Origin: an uncultured Bacteroidales bacterium
GTDB lineage: Bacteria; Bacteroidota; Bacteroidia; Bacteroidales; UBA932
Direction of reading: 5' to 3'
DNA length: 6,877 nucleotides
Assembly: GCA_902491795.1 (NCBI GenBank)
Contig: CABUIX010000076.1
Coordinates: 1-6,877 of the forward strand
Below the pieces are notes generated by a model. That model saw nothing but the letters and a program-made list of their open reading frames with translations. It ran no database searches and was not told the origin of the DNA. The position numbers and the translations under genes were made by a program. Shown piece by piece: positions 1 to 6,211 of the stretch (its first letter is position 1; each line of letters begins with the position of its first letter).

Positions 1-11
1 TTTAGACATAA

Positions 12-46
12 CAAAACCCCGAAAGTTTTTTGTCTAACTTTCGGGG
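12..46 (-). terminator. Rho-independent terminator of the lipoprotein/DUF5723 operon
   Basis: A perfect 11-bp inverted repeat pairs 17-27 (CCCCGAAAGTT) with 36-46 (AACTTTCGGGG) around an 8-nt loop (28-35). Read on the minus strand, the stem is followed by TTTTG (12-16) and more T-rich sequence, as an intrinsic terminator requires. It lies 40 bp beyond the stop codon of the leftward gene ending at 87. On the plus strand no T-tract follows the stem, so it should act only on leftward transcripts. Confidence 0.9.
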
Positions 47-86
47 TGCATGTCAAGAGCTGCGGACTTTTTTGTTTTCTGACAGT

Positions 87-1550
87 TTATCTGCGGTCTC
101 CGAGCGTCCTGTACTTCCCGATGTTGAACACCAGGCCGAAGGTGGCATTCAGGTTGAGCTTTCCGTAGGGAACGCTTATACCTCCAAGTGCGTCAACAGG
201 GGGAGTCACATTCCAGATTGCGCAGTCTGTGCCGATGAACAGGCCGAATCCAGGAAGATCGAAGTTGATCACGGCACCTGCGGCAGATCCGTAGTTGGAG
301 ATTCCGTAGCTTGCCGAGAAACCGAACCATTTTGTGGGATTTACGTTCGCGTAGAACCTGCCCTCGTTTTTGGAGTAAAGTCCTGCGATCCTTGAAGTGT
401 AAAGGAATCCGAATGAGAGGTTGCGGTAGAAAGGCATTTCATATTCGGCACCGAGGTTGAGAGTGCAGTTGACCATGCTTGCACGGCCTTTCTCGCTTGC
501 CTCTTTCTGGAGGACGATGAGCTTGGACAGGTCCTGTCCAATCGACTCGAACTGTGCGCCTATGCTGTTTTCGCTGCTTTCGTTAAACTCTATGTTCTCG
601 AAGCCGCTGAATTCCCAGCTGTTGTTGCCCGTGGTTGCGCGGAAACTTTCTCCCCAGGAGATGAATCCGAGGTCAAGTACAGCTGCTGAGACGTTCAGTC
701 CTTCCAGCAGTCCGTTGAACTTGTATTCAGCCCCCAGATCAATTGCGGCTCCGAACGACAGTGAGCTCGGCAGTTCCTTAACGAGTTTTTCGGAATCCAT
801 ATATATTCCGTTGAAGTCAATTTCGTCTGCCTGTGCGGGGTCCGAAGAGGCTCCGGTTTCGCCCTTGGTGGGAATTACGAGCCCAGGTACCGATGATGTT
901 AGATTGCCGTCGGCTGTGACGCTCCATTTGTCTCCGGTCATCTGCACGTTGAGATTGTCGATATGTGCATTGATGTTTGCGAGCCCGACCAGGAACTTGA
1001 CTTTTGCTCCGACATTGAGATTGTCGTTTATGCTGTGAGAATGTCCGATTGCAAGTTCTGCATATGACTGTGCGCTGACATCGAGGTTCCTGATGTTGTA
1101 AGTCTGGCTGGTCCCGACATTCTTCATGAAGTCAAACAGATCGTAGGGGATGTTGGCTCCTGCATTGACCTTAAGGTTGATCTCGGCAGACGTGAATCCG
1201 TTTTTGCCCCAGATTCCGAGAGACAGCAGGTTGGCGTTGAGTTTTACCCCTAGGTCATTGTTCTTCTTGAGTTTCGAGAGAAACTCTTCGGAGGATACGC
1301 TGCTGTTCATGAAAGTCGTGAGTTGTCCGTCGACTGGGTAGATGAAAGTATTCATGCCCACGTCGCTCTGGGTGTAGGCCGATATTCCGCCAAGGAGCGG
1401 GAGTCCGAAATATGACCGAGTGGGGGCGAATGCCGGATTCAGGCGGTGGCGGTACTTGTAGCCTTCAAGGAAGTATGCAGAATTGAGATCCTGCGCCAGT
1501 GCGGGAAGGCATATTGCCGCCGCGAGTATTGCTATGTATAATTTTTTCAT
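87..1550 (-). CDS. DUF5723-like predicted outer-membrane beta-barrel protein
   Basis: This 487-residue exported protein has no known function. Residues 1-19 form a Sec signal peptide (MKK start, hydrophobic core, ALA before Q20), so the mature protein is periplasmic or in the outer membrane. The mature N-terminus has the pattern NSAYFLEGYKYRHRLNPAFAP (roughly 23-43), which I recognise as typical of the Bacteroidota DUF5723 family; this is recall, not a search. The rest alternates short amphipathic strands with glycines (for example around 104-130, 265-300, 362-385, 405-440 and 465-478), as expected for a beta-barrel. The last predicted strand (466-478) is followed by a short basic tail rather than ending on an aromatic residue. 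The ATG at 1550 has no Shine-Dalgarno sequence, which is normal in this phylum. It lies 21 bp after the lipoprotein stop codon, so the two are very likely co-transcribed, and a strong terminator follows it. The family call is fairly sure; the barrel topology is inferred. Confidence 0.8.
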   Translation of the reverse strand: MKKLYIAILAAAICLPALAQDLNSAYFLEGYKYRHRLNPAFAPTRSYFGLPLLGGISAYTQSDVGMNTFIYPVDGQLTTFMNSSVSSEEFLSKLKKNNDLGVKLNANLLSLGIWGKNGFTSAEINLKVNAGANIPYDLFDFMKNVGTSQTYNIRNLDVSAQSYAELAIGHSHSINDNLNVGAKVKFLVGLANINAHIDNLNVQMTGDKWSVTADGNLTSSVPGLVIPTKGETGASSDPAQADEIDFNGIYMDSEKLVKELPSSLSFGAAIDLGAEYKFNGLLEGLNVSAAVLDLGFISWGESFRATTGNNSWEFSGFENIEFNESSENSIGAQFESIGQDLSKLIVLQKEASEKGRASMVNCTLNLGAEYEMPFYRNLSFGFLYTSRIAGLYSKNEGRFYANVNPTKWFGFSASYGISNYGSAAGAVINFDLPGFGLFIGTDCAIWNVTPPVDALGGISVPYGKLNLNATFGLVFNIGKYRTLGDRR

Positions 1551-1571
1551 GTCGTTTCACTTGATGTGCTG

Positions 1572-3542
1572 TTAAAGTTCCATTTCCAGTCCTCCGTCAA
1601 AACTCAGCGAGATTCCTGTAATCTGAATGTACTGGTTTGAATTCAGGGCAATTCCTGCGGTCTCTTCCGACGAAGTGCCGATAATGTTCAGCCTGAAGCC
1701 GTCGAGATTCTTTACTGCGTCCTTGGCTGCCTTCAGAGTTATGCGCACCGGCGAGCTTGACGGATTGTCGAGGGTTCCTGCCGCTACATTTGCCTGTGAA
1801 CCGTCGGAGGCTGAGATTCCGACTTCTATTCCTGAATCGGCGGAGAGGACATTGCCGTTTGTGTCAATGGGGGAGGCAGTGACCGACATCCCTAACGGAA
1901 GGGTGTTGACGAACGTCATGCTGATGACTGCATTGTCAACATAGACCGACATGTTGCTCCCTTCATTTGCCTCTGAGTTGAAGCTGCTGTTGAGTCCTGT
2001 AATGTCGTAAGGGTATTCTATGGCGAGACCTTCACCGAACGAGAGAGGAATGCAGATGTCATAGCTGAATCCGAATTCGTACTCGGCCTCTCCTGAACTG
2101 CCGAAGACTACCGAGGTGTATTTTTCCCCTTCACCAAGGTAGGGTTCTGCCGTGACATCATAAATTTTGATGGTATGCGGCATTGTGGCGATTATTTCCG
2201 ACAGGTTGTCGATCACGAGATTCTGGTAGTATTCGTCGACAGGCAATGTCTCTTCGGGGTCTACAGCCCTTCTGGATATGCAGACGGTGGTGTTGCATGT
2301 CACGCCGCCTTCCAGATTCCTGATTATTATGGGCTCAGATTCGCTTCCTATCAATATCGGGGAGTTCAGTGTGGGGTTTCCGTTTTCGTCATAGCCCTGC
2401 ATCTTGGCAGTTACTGCAAGTGCGACAGGAGTCGAATTTGATACCCTCAGAGTGATTGTCGGGTTGTACACGTCAAGGTACATGTTGTCTCCGGTAAGGA
2501 ATTCGGGCAGTTCTCCTGTCTCCACAGTCTGGTCCTCTATTGTGATGTCCGGGTCAAGCACCATGGTCGCTCCTGTCACCGTCATTTTCTCGGCTGCTAT
2601 GTCAATGTCAAATGATATGGTGGCCGGGAGTTCTCCGAGAGTCTCTCCAAAATCTTCCGGAATCACCTCAAGCACAAGTCCTTCGATTTCAATTGGCTGC
2701 TGTATTCTTATATAGTGATTGCCTCCGTCCTCTACATACCCTTGTGTCCCGCCGCTCTGGGTCTTGAGGGCCTCCAGGTCCATTTCCGTTATGTTGAACG
2801 AAATGTCCAGAGGAAGGCCGGAAGTGAGCCTGACATCTTCCTGAAGTGTCAGGACGTTTTCTGCGGTAATCGAGAAATTGTCCGGAATGTCACTTATGGT
2901 GAGGAAATCGGGAAATGTCACTTTCAAGCCCTTGTTCACCGTGATGATGCCCTTGCCGTCGGCGGAATTGAACGAGAATGCAAGTTTTACCGGGGCATCA
3001 AGGTAGACGGATCCTATTTCGGATACTGTCGCAGCAATGTCGTTAACTTCCTGGTCAATGTCTATCATTGCACTTGACTGCTCCCCGTCCAGCAGATCAT
3101 CAAAGGTCACGGGGGACATTCCTGAAAGCGGATACGAGTTGACGATATCCTGGTATTCACCGAAGTCGTCGATGGCGTTTTCGACGGTCTGCCTGATGTT
3201 GACAGGCTGGATTTCAAGGTCTACGAGAAAATTGTCTGCCGGCAGGTCAATTGCCGGTACAGATACGGATTCAGTGACGGGAGAGCCCGAAAAACCGAGA
3301 GAATAGTCTCCGTTCCCGTCTTCGTTGAGTCCGGAATTGCCGTCGATTTCGAGAAAATCGCCTATCATGATTTTCTCTGTGCTGCCGATGGGCAGGCTGA
3401 TGTTCCCGTCCACGTTGATCGTGGTGTCTATGCCTTTGTTCAGGTCATACGCTTCGTTGACGCACGACTGCAGACCAAGCATGGACAATGACACCGCCAT
3501 CACAGCCAGCAGCGCCATTCTGCAGATTCTTGTTGATTTCAT
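1572..3542 (-). CDS. Large Bacteroidales-type lipoprotein of unknown function with repeated beta-rich modules
   Basis: This predicted lipoprotein has 656 residues. I chose the ATG at 3542 because it opens a clean lipoprotein signal: basic start MKSTRICR, a hydrophobic core (about 9-24), and lipobox LQSC with lipidated Cys27. The frame stays open 30 codons further, to an ATG at 3632, but that extension is not signal-like and overlaps the likely promoter. After Cys27 comes VNEAYDLNKGIDTTINVDGN, which resembles the mature start of uncharacterised Bacteroidales lipoproteins (recall only). The rest is rich in beta-prone, Asp/Gly/Asn/Thr-rich sequence with no enzyme motif that I recognise. Two stretches, about 353-400 and 530-577, look alike: N-M-x-x-x-V-x-N, then a strand, a Pro-Leu or Pro-Val turn, a second strand, and a D-x-N-G-N turn. 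A weaker copy may lie at 223-255. It is the first gene of a two-gene operon with the DUF5723-like protein. Which side of the outer membrane it sits on cannot be read from the sequence. Confidence 0.8.
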   Translation of the reverse strand: MKSTRICRMALLAVMAVSLSMLGLQSCVNEAYDLNKGIDTTINVDGNISLPIGSTEKIMIGDFLEIDGNSGLNEDGNGDYSLGFSGSPVTESVSVPAIDLPADNFLVDLEIQPVNIRQTVENAIDDFGEYQDIVNSYPLSGMSPVTFDDLLDGEQSSAMIDIDQEVNDIAATVSEIGSVYLDAPVKLAFSFNSADGKGIITVNKGLKVTFPDFLTISDIPDNFSITAENVLTLQEDVRLTSGLPLDISFNITEMDLEALKTQSGGTQGYVEDGGNHYIRIQQPIEIEGLVLEVIPEDFGETLGELPATISFDIDIAAEKMTVTGATMVLDPDITIEDQTVETGELPEFLTGDNMYLDVYNPTITLRVSNSTPVALAVTAKMQGYDENGNPTLNSPILIGSESEPIIIRNLEGGVTCNTTVCISRRAVDPEETLPVDEYYQNLVIDNLSEIIATMPHTIKIYDVTAEPYLGEGEKYTSVVFGSSGEAEYEFGFSYDICIPLSFGEGLAIEYPYDITGLNSSFNSEANEGSNMSVYVDNAVISMTFVNTLPLGMSVTASPIDTNGNVLSADSGIEVGISASDGSQANVAAGTLDNPSSSPVRITLKAAKDAVKNLDGFRLNIIGTSSEETAGIALNSNQYIQITGISLSFDGGLEMEL

Positions 3543-3599
3543 AGTGTTTTTATGATTGTATTTTGATATGCAACCAGCGGAAATGATCCCAAAATTTCT

Positions 3600-3625
3600 C
3601 AAATATAGTGATAATTGCGCAAAAT
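3600..3625 (-). promoter_or_regulatory. Predicted promoter of the lipoprotein/DUF5723 operon
   Basis: On the minus strand, TATATTTG (3600-3607) matches the Bacteroidota -7 consensus TAnnTTTG exactly. It would start transcription near 3593-3596, giving a leader of about 50 nt before the ATG at 3542. The usual -33 TTTG at a spacing of 19-21 bp is absent. Instead ATTTTG (3620-3625) sits 12 bp upstream of the -7 element, the same arrangement as before tgt. An 8-bp palindrome TTGCGCAA (3615-3622) overlaps it. Confidence 0.55.
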
Positions 3626-3657
3626 TCTGCACGGCAGTTCCAGGTTGCAGTCAAGAC

Positions 3658-3700
3658 TGAACCCGGAAGTCTTCCGTTGGACGGAGAGTTCCCGGGTTCA
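3658..3700 (-). terminator. Long hairpin downstream of the nucleoside transporter gene, probable terminator
   Basis: The arms 3658-3668 (TGAACCCGGAA) and 3689-3700 (TTCCCGGGTTCA) pair with one bulged base. An inner stem follows, TCCGT (3673-3677) with ACGGA (3681-3685), around a 3-nt loop. The hairpin begins 28 bp after the transporter stop codon. Read leftward, it is followed by GTCTTGACTG rather than a run of T, so it may be a weak terminator or an RNA 3'-end stabiliser. Its position just before the next promoter favours a transcript-end role. Confidence 0.55.
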
Positions 3701-3728
3701 GAAATGTGGATGCGGCTGACAGTGAGCG

Positions 3729-5024
3729 TCACGCAGCTTTCTTGTGCTTTTCAGGATCCTTGAAGACTATCATGAAGAGTATGCCTACCACGAGGGCATA
3801 GGCGGCAAAAATGTACCATGCCGTGCTCCAGCTTGGCTCGGCGGCATTGTAGACATAGTGGTTGACGACGAGTCCCGCAGCCCATGTGCCGATTGATGCA
3901 CCCAGGCCGTTTGTCATCAGCATGAAGAGTCCCTGGGCGGAAGATCGCATGGACTTGTCGACATTCTCGTTGACGAAAAGCGAGCCTGAAATGTTGAAGA
4001 AGTCGAATGCCATTCCGTAGACAATGCAACTGAGCACGAAGAGCCACACTCCGCTGCCCGGATTGCCCAGACCGAAGAAGGCGAATCGGAATACCCAGGC
4101 AAACATGGCGATCAGCATCACGCGCTTGATGCCGAATTTCTTCATGAAGAACGGGATCAGCAGTATGCACAGCGTCTCCGAAAGCTGGCTGAGCGATATG
4201 AGCGCATTGGCGTTGTTGGCTCCCCAGGTGTTGGCGTAGTCAGGATTGTCGGCAAACGATGTGATGAACGTGTTTGCGTAGCCGTTGGTGATCTGAAGCG
4301 CAGCTCCGAGCAGCATCGAGAAGATGAAGAAAATCGCGAACTGGCCGTTCTTGAACAGTTTGAAAGCGCTGAGTCCGGTTGAGTCGGCGAATGACTGTAC
4401 TTCTGCCGTCTTGGGCTTGCAGGGGCAGTTCGGAAGGCTCAGGGCATAGAGGCAGAGTACAATACTCAAAGCTCCAGAGACGATGAACTGGTTGTAGGTG
4501 TGCTGGAACTGTACGCCGTCGGCACCGCGCATGAAGTTGACGAAAAGCATGCTGCAGATGAATCCGACCGTGCCGAACACCCTGATGGGCGGAAAGTCCT
4601 TGACGGGGTCCTTGCCTGCCTTTTCAAGCGCGTTGTAGGCCACTGAGTTGGCTATCGCGATTGTGGGCATGAAGAAGGCCACGCTGAAGGTGTAGAGGGC
4701 GTAGAATACTCCGAACTGTATTCCGTCACCTGCACCCATGGCATAGAACCCTGCGCCGAGCATTGCCGCACCGGCAAGTCCCTGGCAGAGGGAAAGCACC
4801 TTCTGTGCCGGGATCCATTTGTCCGCGATTATGCCCATGAGAGCCGGCATGAATATGGAGACGAAGCCCTGGGTGGCGAAGAAGAGCCAAATCTGTGGGC
4901 CGAAGCCTGACTCGGCGAGGAAACTTCCCATTGAAGTGAGGTATGCGCCCCAGACTGCAAACTCAAGGAAGTTCATGATGATCAGCCTGACGCTGACGTT
5001 AGCATTTTTCATGTGATCAGTCAT
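3729..5024 (-). CDS. NupG-type nucleoside:H+ symporter (MFS, NHS family)
   Basis: This 431-residue inner-membrane transporter should take up nucleosides with protons. It matches E. coli NupG/XapB along its whole length: MNFLEFAVWGAYLTSMGSF (17-35), FMPALMGIIADKW (58-70), DFPPIRVFGTVGF (143-155), FFIFSMLLGAALQITN (232-247), SLSQLSETL (277-285), YGMAFDFFNISGS (336-348) and SSAQGLFMLMTNG (361-373). Hydrophobic segments fit 12 transmembrane helices, with a short polar central loop (about 199-217) and a basic tail (KDPEKHKKAA). Residues R148, Q244, N247, Q280, E283, Y336, F340 and D341 align with positions I remember as nucleoside-binding in NupG; all are kept. The start is ATG 5024 or, equally plausibly, ATG 5012 (MKNANVSV), which aligns better with the NupG N-terminus and would leave a longer leader. 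It is a single gene, divergent from tgt across 56 bp and followed by a hairpin. The exact substrate range cannot be read from sequence. Confidence 0.93.
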   Translation of the reverse strand: MTDHMKNANVSVRLIIMNFLEFAVWGAYLTSMGSFLAESGFGPQIWLFFATQGFVSIFMPALMGIIADKWIPAQKVLSLCQGLAGAAMLGAGFYAMGAGDGIQFGVFYALYTFSVAFFMPTIAIANSVAYNALEKAGKDPVKDFPPIRVFGTVGFICSMLFVNFMRGADGVQFQHTYNQFIVSGALSIVLCLYALSLPNCPCKPKTAEVQSFADSTGLSAFKLFKNGQFAIFFIFSMLLGAALQITNGYANTFITSFADNPDYANTWGANNANALISLSQLSETLCILLIPFFMKKFGIKRVMLIAMFAWVFRFAFFGLGNPGSGVWLFVLSCIVYGMAFDFFNISGSLFVNENVDKSMRSSAQGLFMLMTNGLGASIGTWAAGLVVNHYVYNAAEPSWSTAWYIFAAYALVVGILFMIVFKDPEKHKKAA

Positions 5025-5038
5025 AATTAGTTATTGTA

Positions 5039-5046
5039 CAAAAATA
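5039..5046 (-). promoter_or_regulatory. -7 element for the nucleoside transporter gene
   Basis: On the minus strand TATTTTTG matches TAnnTTTG. Transcription would start near 5032-5035, giving a leader of about 8-11 nt to ATG 5024 or about 20-23 nt to ATG 5012. No TTTG is seen at the usual upstream distance. Confidence 0.5.
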
Positions 5047-5050
5047 AAAG

Positions 5051-5076
5051 ATTTTGGCGGATTCTGCGTATATTTG
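5051..5076 (+). promoter_or_regulatory. Predicted promoter of the tgt-lpt operon
   Basis: TATATTTG (5069-5076) is an exact TAnnTTTG match ending only 4 bp before the tgt ATG. ATTTTG (5051-5056) lies 12 bp upstream of it. If this is the active -7 element, transcription would start at about 5081-5083, at the start codon itself, so the message would have almost no leader. Confidence 0.5.
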
Positions 5077-5080
5077 AAGA

Positions 5081-6211
5081 ATGAAATTCAGCATAGCAGC
5101 AACTGACCCGCATTCTTCCGCCAGATGCGGTATCCTGGAAACCGCACACGGAACGGTTCACACGCCGATATTCATGCCTGTAGGCACCGTGGGCTCGGTC
5201 AAGGGCGTCTACCATAGGGACCTCAAGGAGGACATCAAGGCGGAAATAATACTGGGAAACACATACCATCTTTATCTCCGTCCGGGCCTCGACACGCTCA
5301 AGGCCGCTGGCGGACTCCACAAGTTCGAGTCCTGGGACCGGCCCATCCTTACCGATAGCGGCGGATTCCAGGTGTTTTCCCTTAGTCCCATACGCAAGCT
5401 GACGGCTGACGGCTGCACTTTCAGCAGCCATATCGACGGCTCCCGCCATACTTTCACGCCCGAAAACAACGTGGACACGCAGAGAATCATCGGAGCCGAC
5501 ATAATGATGGCCCTGGACGAGTGCTGCCCGGGCGATGCGGACCATTCCTATGCCCGCAAGAGCCTTGACCTCACCAAAAGCTGGCTTGAGCGGTATGCTG
5601 CCAGGTTCCGCGAGACGGAACCGCTCTACGGTTATGACCAGTGCTTTTTCCCGATTGTTCAGGGATGCGTCTATCCCGACCTTCGCCGCGAAGCGGTTGA
5701 CCACGCGGTCCAGTTCGGTGCGGACGGTTATGCCATAGGCGGACTTGCTGTGGGGGAGCCCACCGAAAAGATGTACGAAATGCTCGAACTCGTGTGCCCT
5801 CTGCTGCCTTCCGACAGGCCACGTTATCTGATGGGAGTCGGCACGCCTGCCAATATCCTTGAAGGCATTGAAAGGGGAGTCGACATGTTCGACTGCGTGA
5901 TGCCGACGCGCAACGGCCGCAACGGGATGCTGTTCACCTGGAACGGAATCATGAACATGCGCAACGCCAAGTGGGCGCAGGACTTCTCCGAGATTGATTC
6001 CGACGGGACGTCATTCGTGGACCACAATTACTCAAAGGCGTATCTTCATCATCTTTTCATTGCCGGAGAAATGTTCGCGGCGATGCTCGCCAGCGAGCAC
6101 AACCTCGCTTTCTATCTTGACCTGGTGCGCCAGGCATGTCTCCACATAGAGGCAGGCGACTATGCCGCATGGAAGAAGGATGCGGTCAGCCGGATAAGTT
6201 CGAGAATATGA
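5081..6211 (+). CDS. tgt: tRNA-guanine(34) transglycosylase (Tgt)
   Basis: This 376-residue cytoplasmic enzyme exchanges guanine 34 in GUN-anticodon tRNAs for the queuosine precursor preQ1. Signatures run in family order: HGTVHTPIFMPVGTVGSVK (23-41), LTDSGGFQVFSL (90-101) with general acid/base D92, ALDEC (144-148) with base-recognition D146, IVQG (192-195), GGLAVGE (220-226) and MFDCVMPTRNGRNG (269-282) with nucleophile D271. C148 and V224 match the bacterial residues linked to preQ1 use, where queuine-using eukaryotic enzymes differ. Length is normal. The start is firm: a TGA lies in frame two codons upstream (5075-5077), and MKFSIAATD fits the family N-terminus. The odd part is the C-terminal zinc site. 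The three ligand cysteines of the CxCxxC motif are replaced by G309, S311 and D314, while the fourth ligand, H340, remains at the expected distance. The enzyme may not bind zinc in the usual way; I suspect but cannot confirm that this is common in Bacteroidota. The gene overlaps the next by 4 bp. Confidence 0.97.
   Translation: MKFSIAATDPHSSARCGILETAHGTVHTPIFMPVGTVGSVKGVYHRDLKEDIKAEIILGNTYHLYLRPGLDTLKAAGGLHKFESWDRPILTDSGGFQVFSLSPIRKLTADGCTFSSHIDGSRHTFTPENNVDTQRIIGADIMMALDECCPGDADHSYARKSLDLTKSWLERYAARFRETEPLYGYDQCFFPIVQGCVYPDLRREAVDHAVQFGADGYAIGGLAVGEPTEKMYEMLELVCPLLPSDRPRYLMGVGTPANILEGIERGVDMFDCVMPTRNGRNGMLFTWNGIMNMRNAKWAQDFSEIDSDGTSFVDHNYSKAYLHHLFIAGEMFAAMLASEHNLAFYLDLVRQACLHIEAGDYAAWKKDAVSRISSRI

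Larger units (their letters stand above)
3543..3728. other. Intergenic region between transporter and lipoprotein genes
   Basis: This 186-bp gap separates two leftward genes. It holds the hairpin at 3658-3700 and the promoter at 3600-3625. A 7-bp inverted repeat, TGCAACC (3569-3575) and GGTTGCA (3643-3649), brackets the promoter and may be chance. The leader next to the ATG is A-rich in mRNA sense (ATAAAAACACT) with no Shine-Dalgarno sequence. I see no small gene in it. Confidence 0.7.
5025..5080. promoter_or_regulatory. Divergent intergenic region between nucleoside transporter and tgt
   Basis: Only 56 bp separate the two start codons. The region holds one exact TAnnTTTG match for each direction (5039-5046 minus, 5069-5076 plus). 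It also has an 8-bp palindrome TTGTACAA (5034-5041) that overlaps the transporter's -7 element and could be an operator or chance. The two promoters would compete for overlapping polymerase footprints. Confidence 0.65.

Noticed and set aside
457..1038. 193-codon open frame on the plus strand
   Set aside because: It is antisense to the DUF5723-like gene; its Ser/Pro/Leu-rich product is typical of a shadow frame and it has no promoter.
3543..3632. In-frame 30-codon upstream extension of the lipoprotein gene to an ATG at 3632
   Set aside because: The extension is not signal-like, would bury the lipoprotein signal and covers the TATATTTG promoter; ATG 3542 gives a standard lipobox protein.
3569..3649. 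Inverted repeat TGCAACC / GGTTGCA flanking the lipoprotein promoter
   Set aside because: Seven bases 67 bp apart is within chance expectation, and no further symmetry extends it.
3550..3732. 60-codon open frame in the transporter-lipoprotein gap
   Set aside because: It runs through the hairpin and promoter, and its product has no recognisable features.
5025..5080. preQ1 riboswitch ahead of tgt or the transporter
   Set aside because: The region is only 56 bp, is occupied by two promoter elements, and lacks the GC stem plus A-rich tail arrangement of preQ1 aptamers; predicted leaders are too short.
5027..5704. 225-codon open frame on the minus strand
   Set aside because: It lies antisense to tgt, whose motifs are unmistakable, and runs across the tgt start and divergent promoter region.
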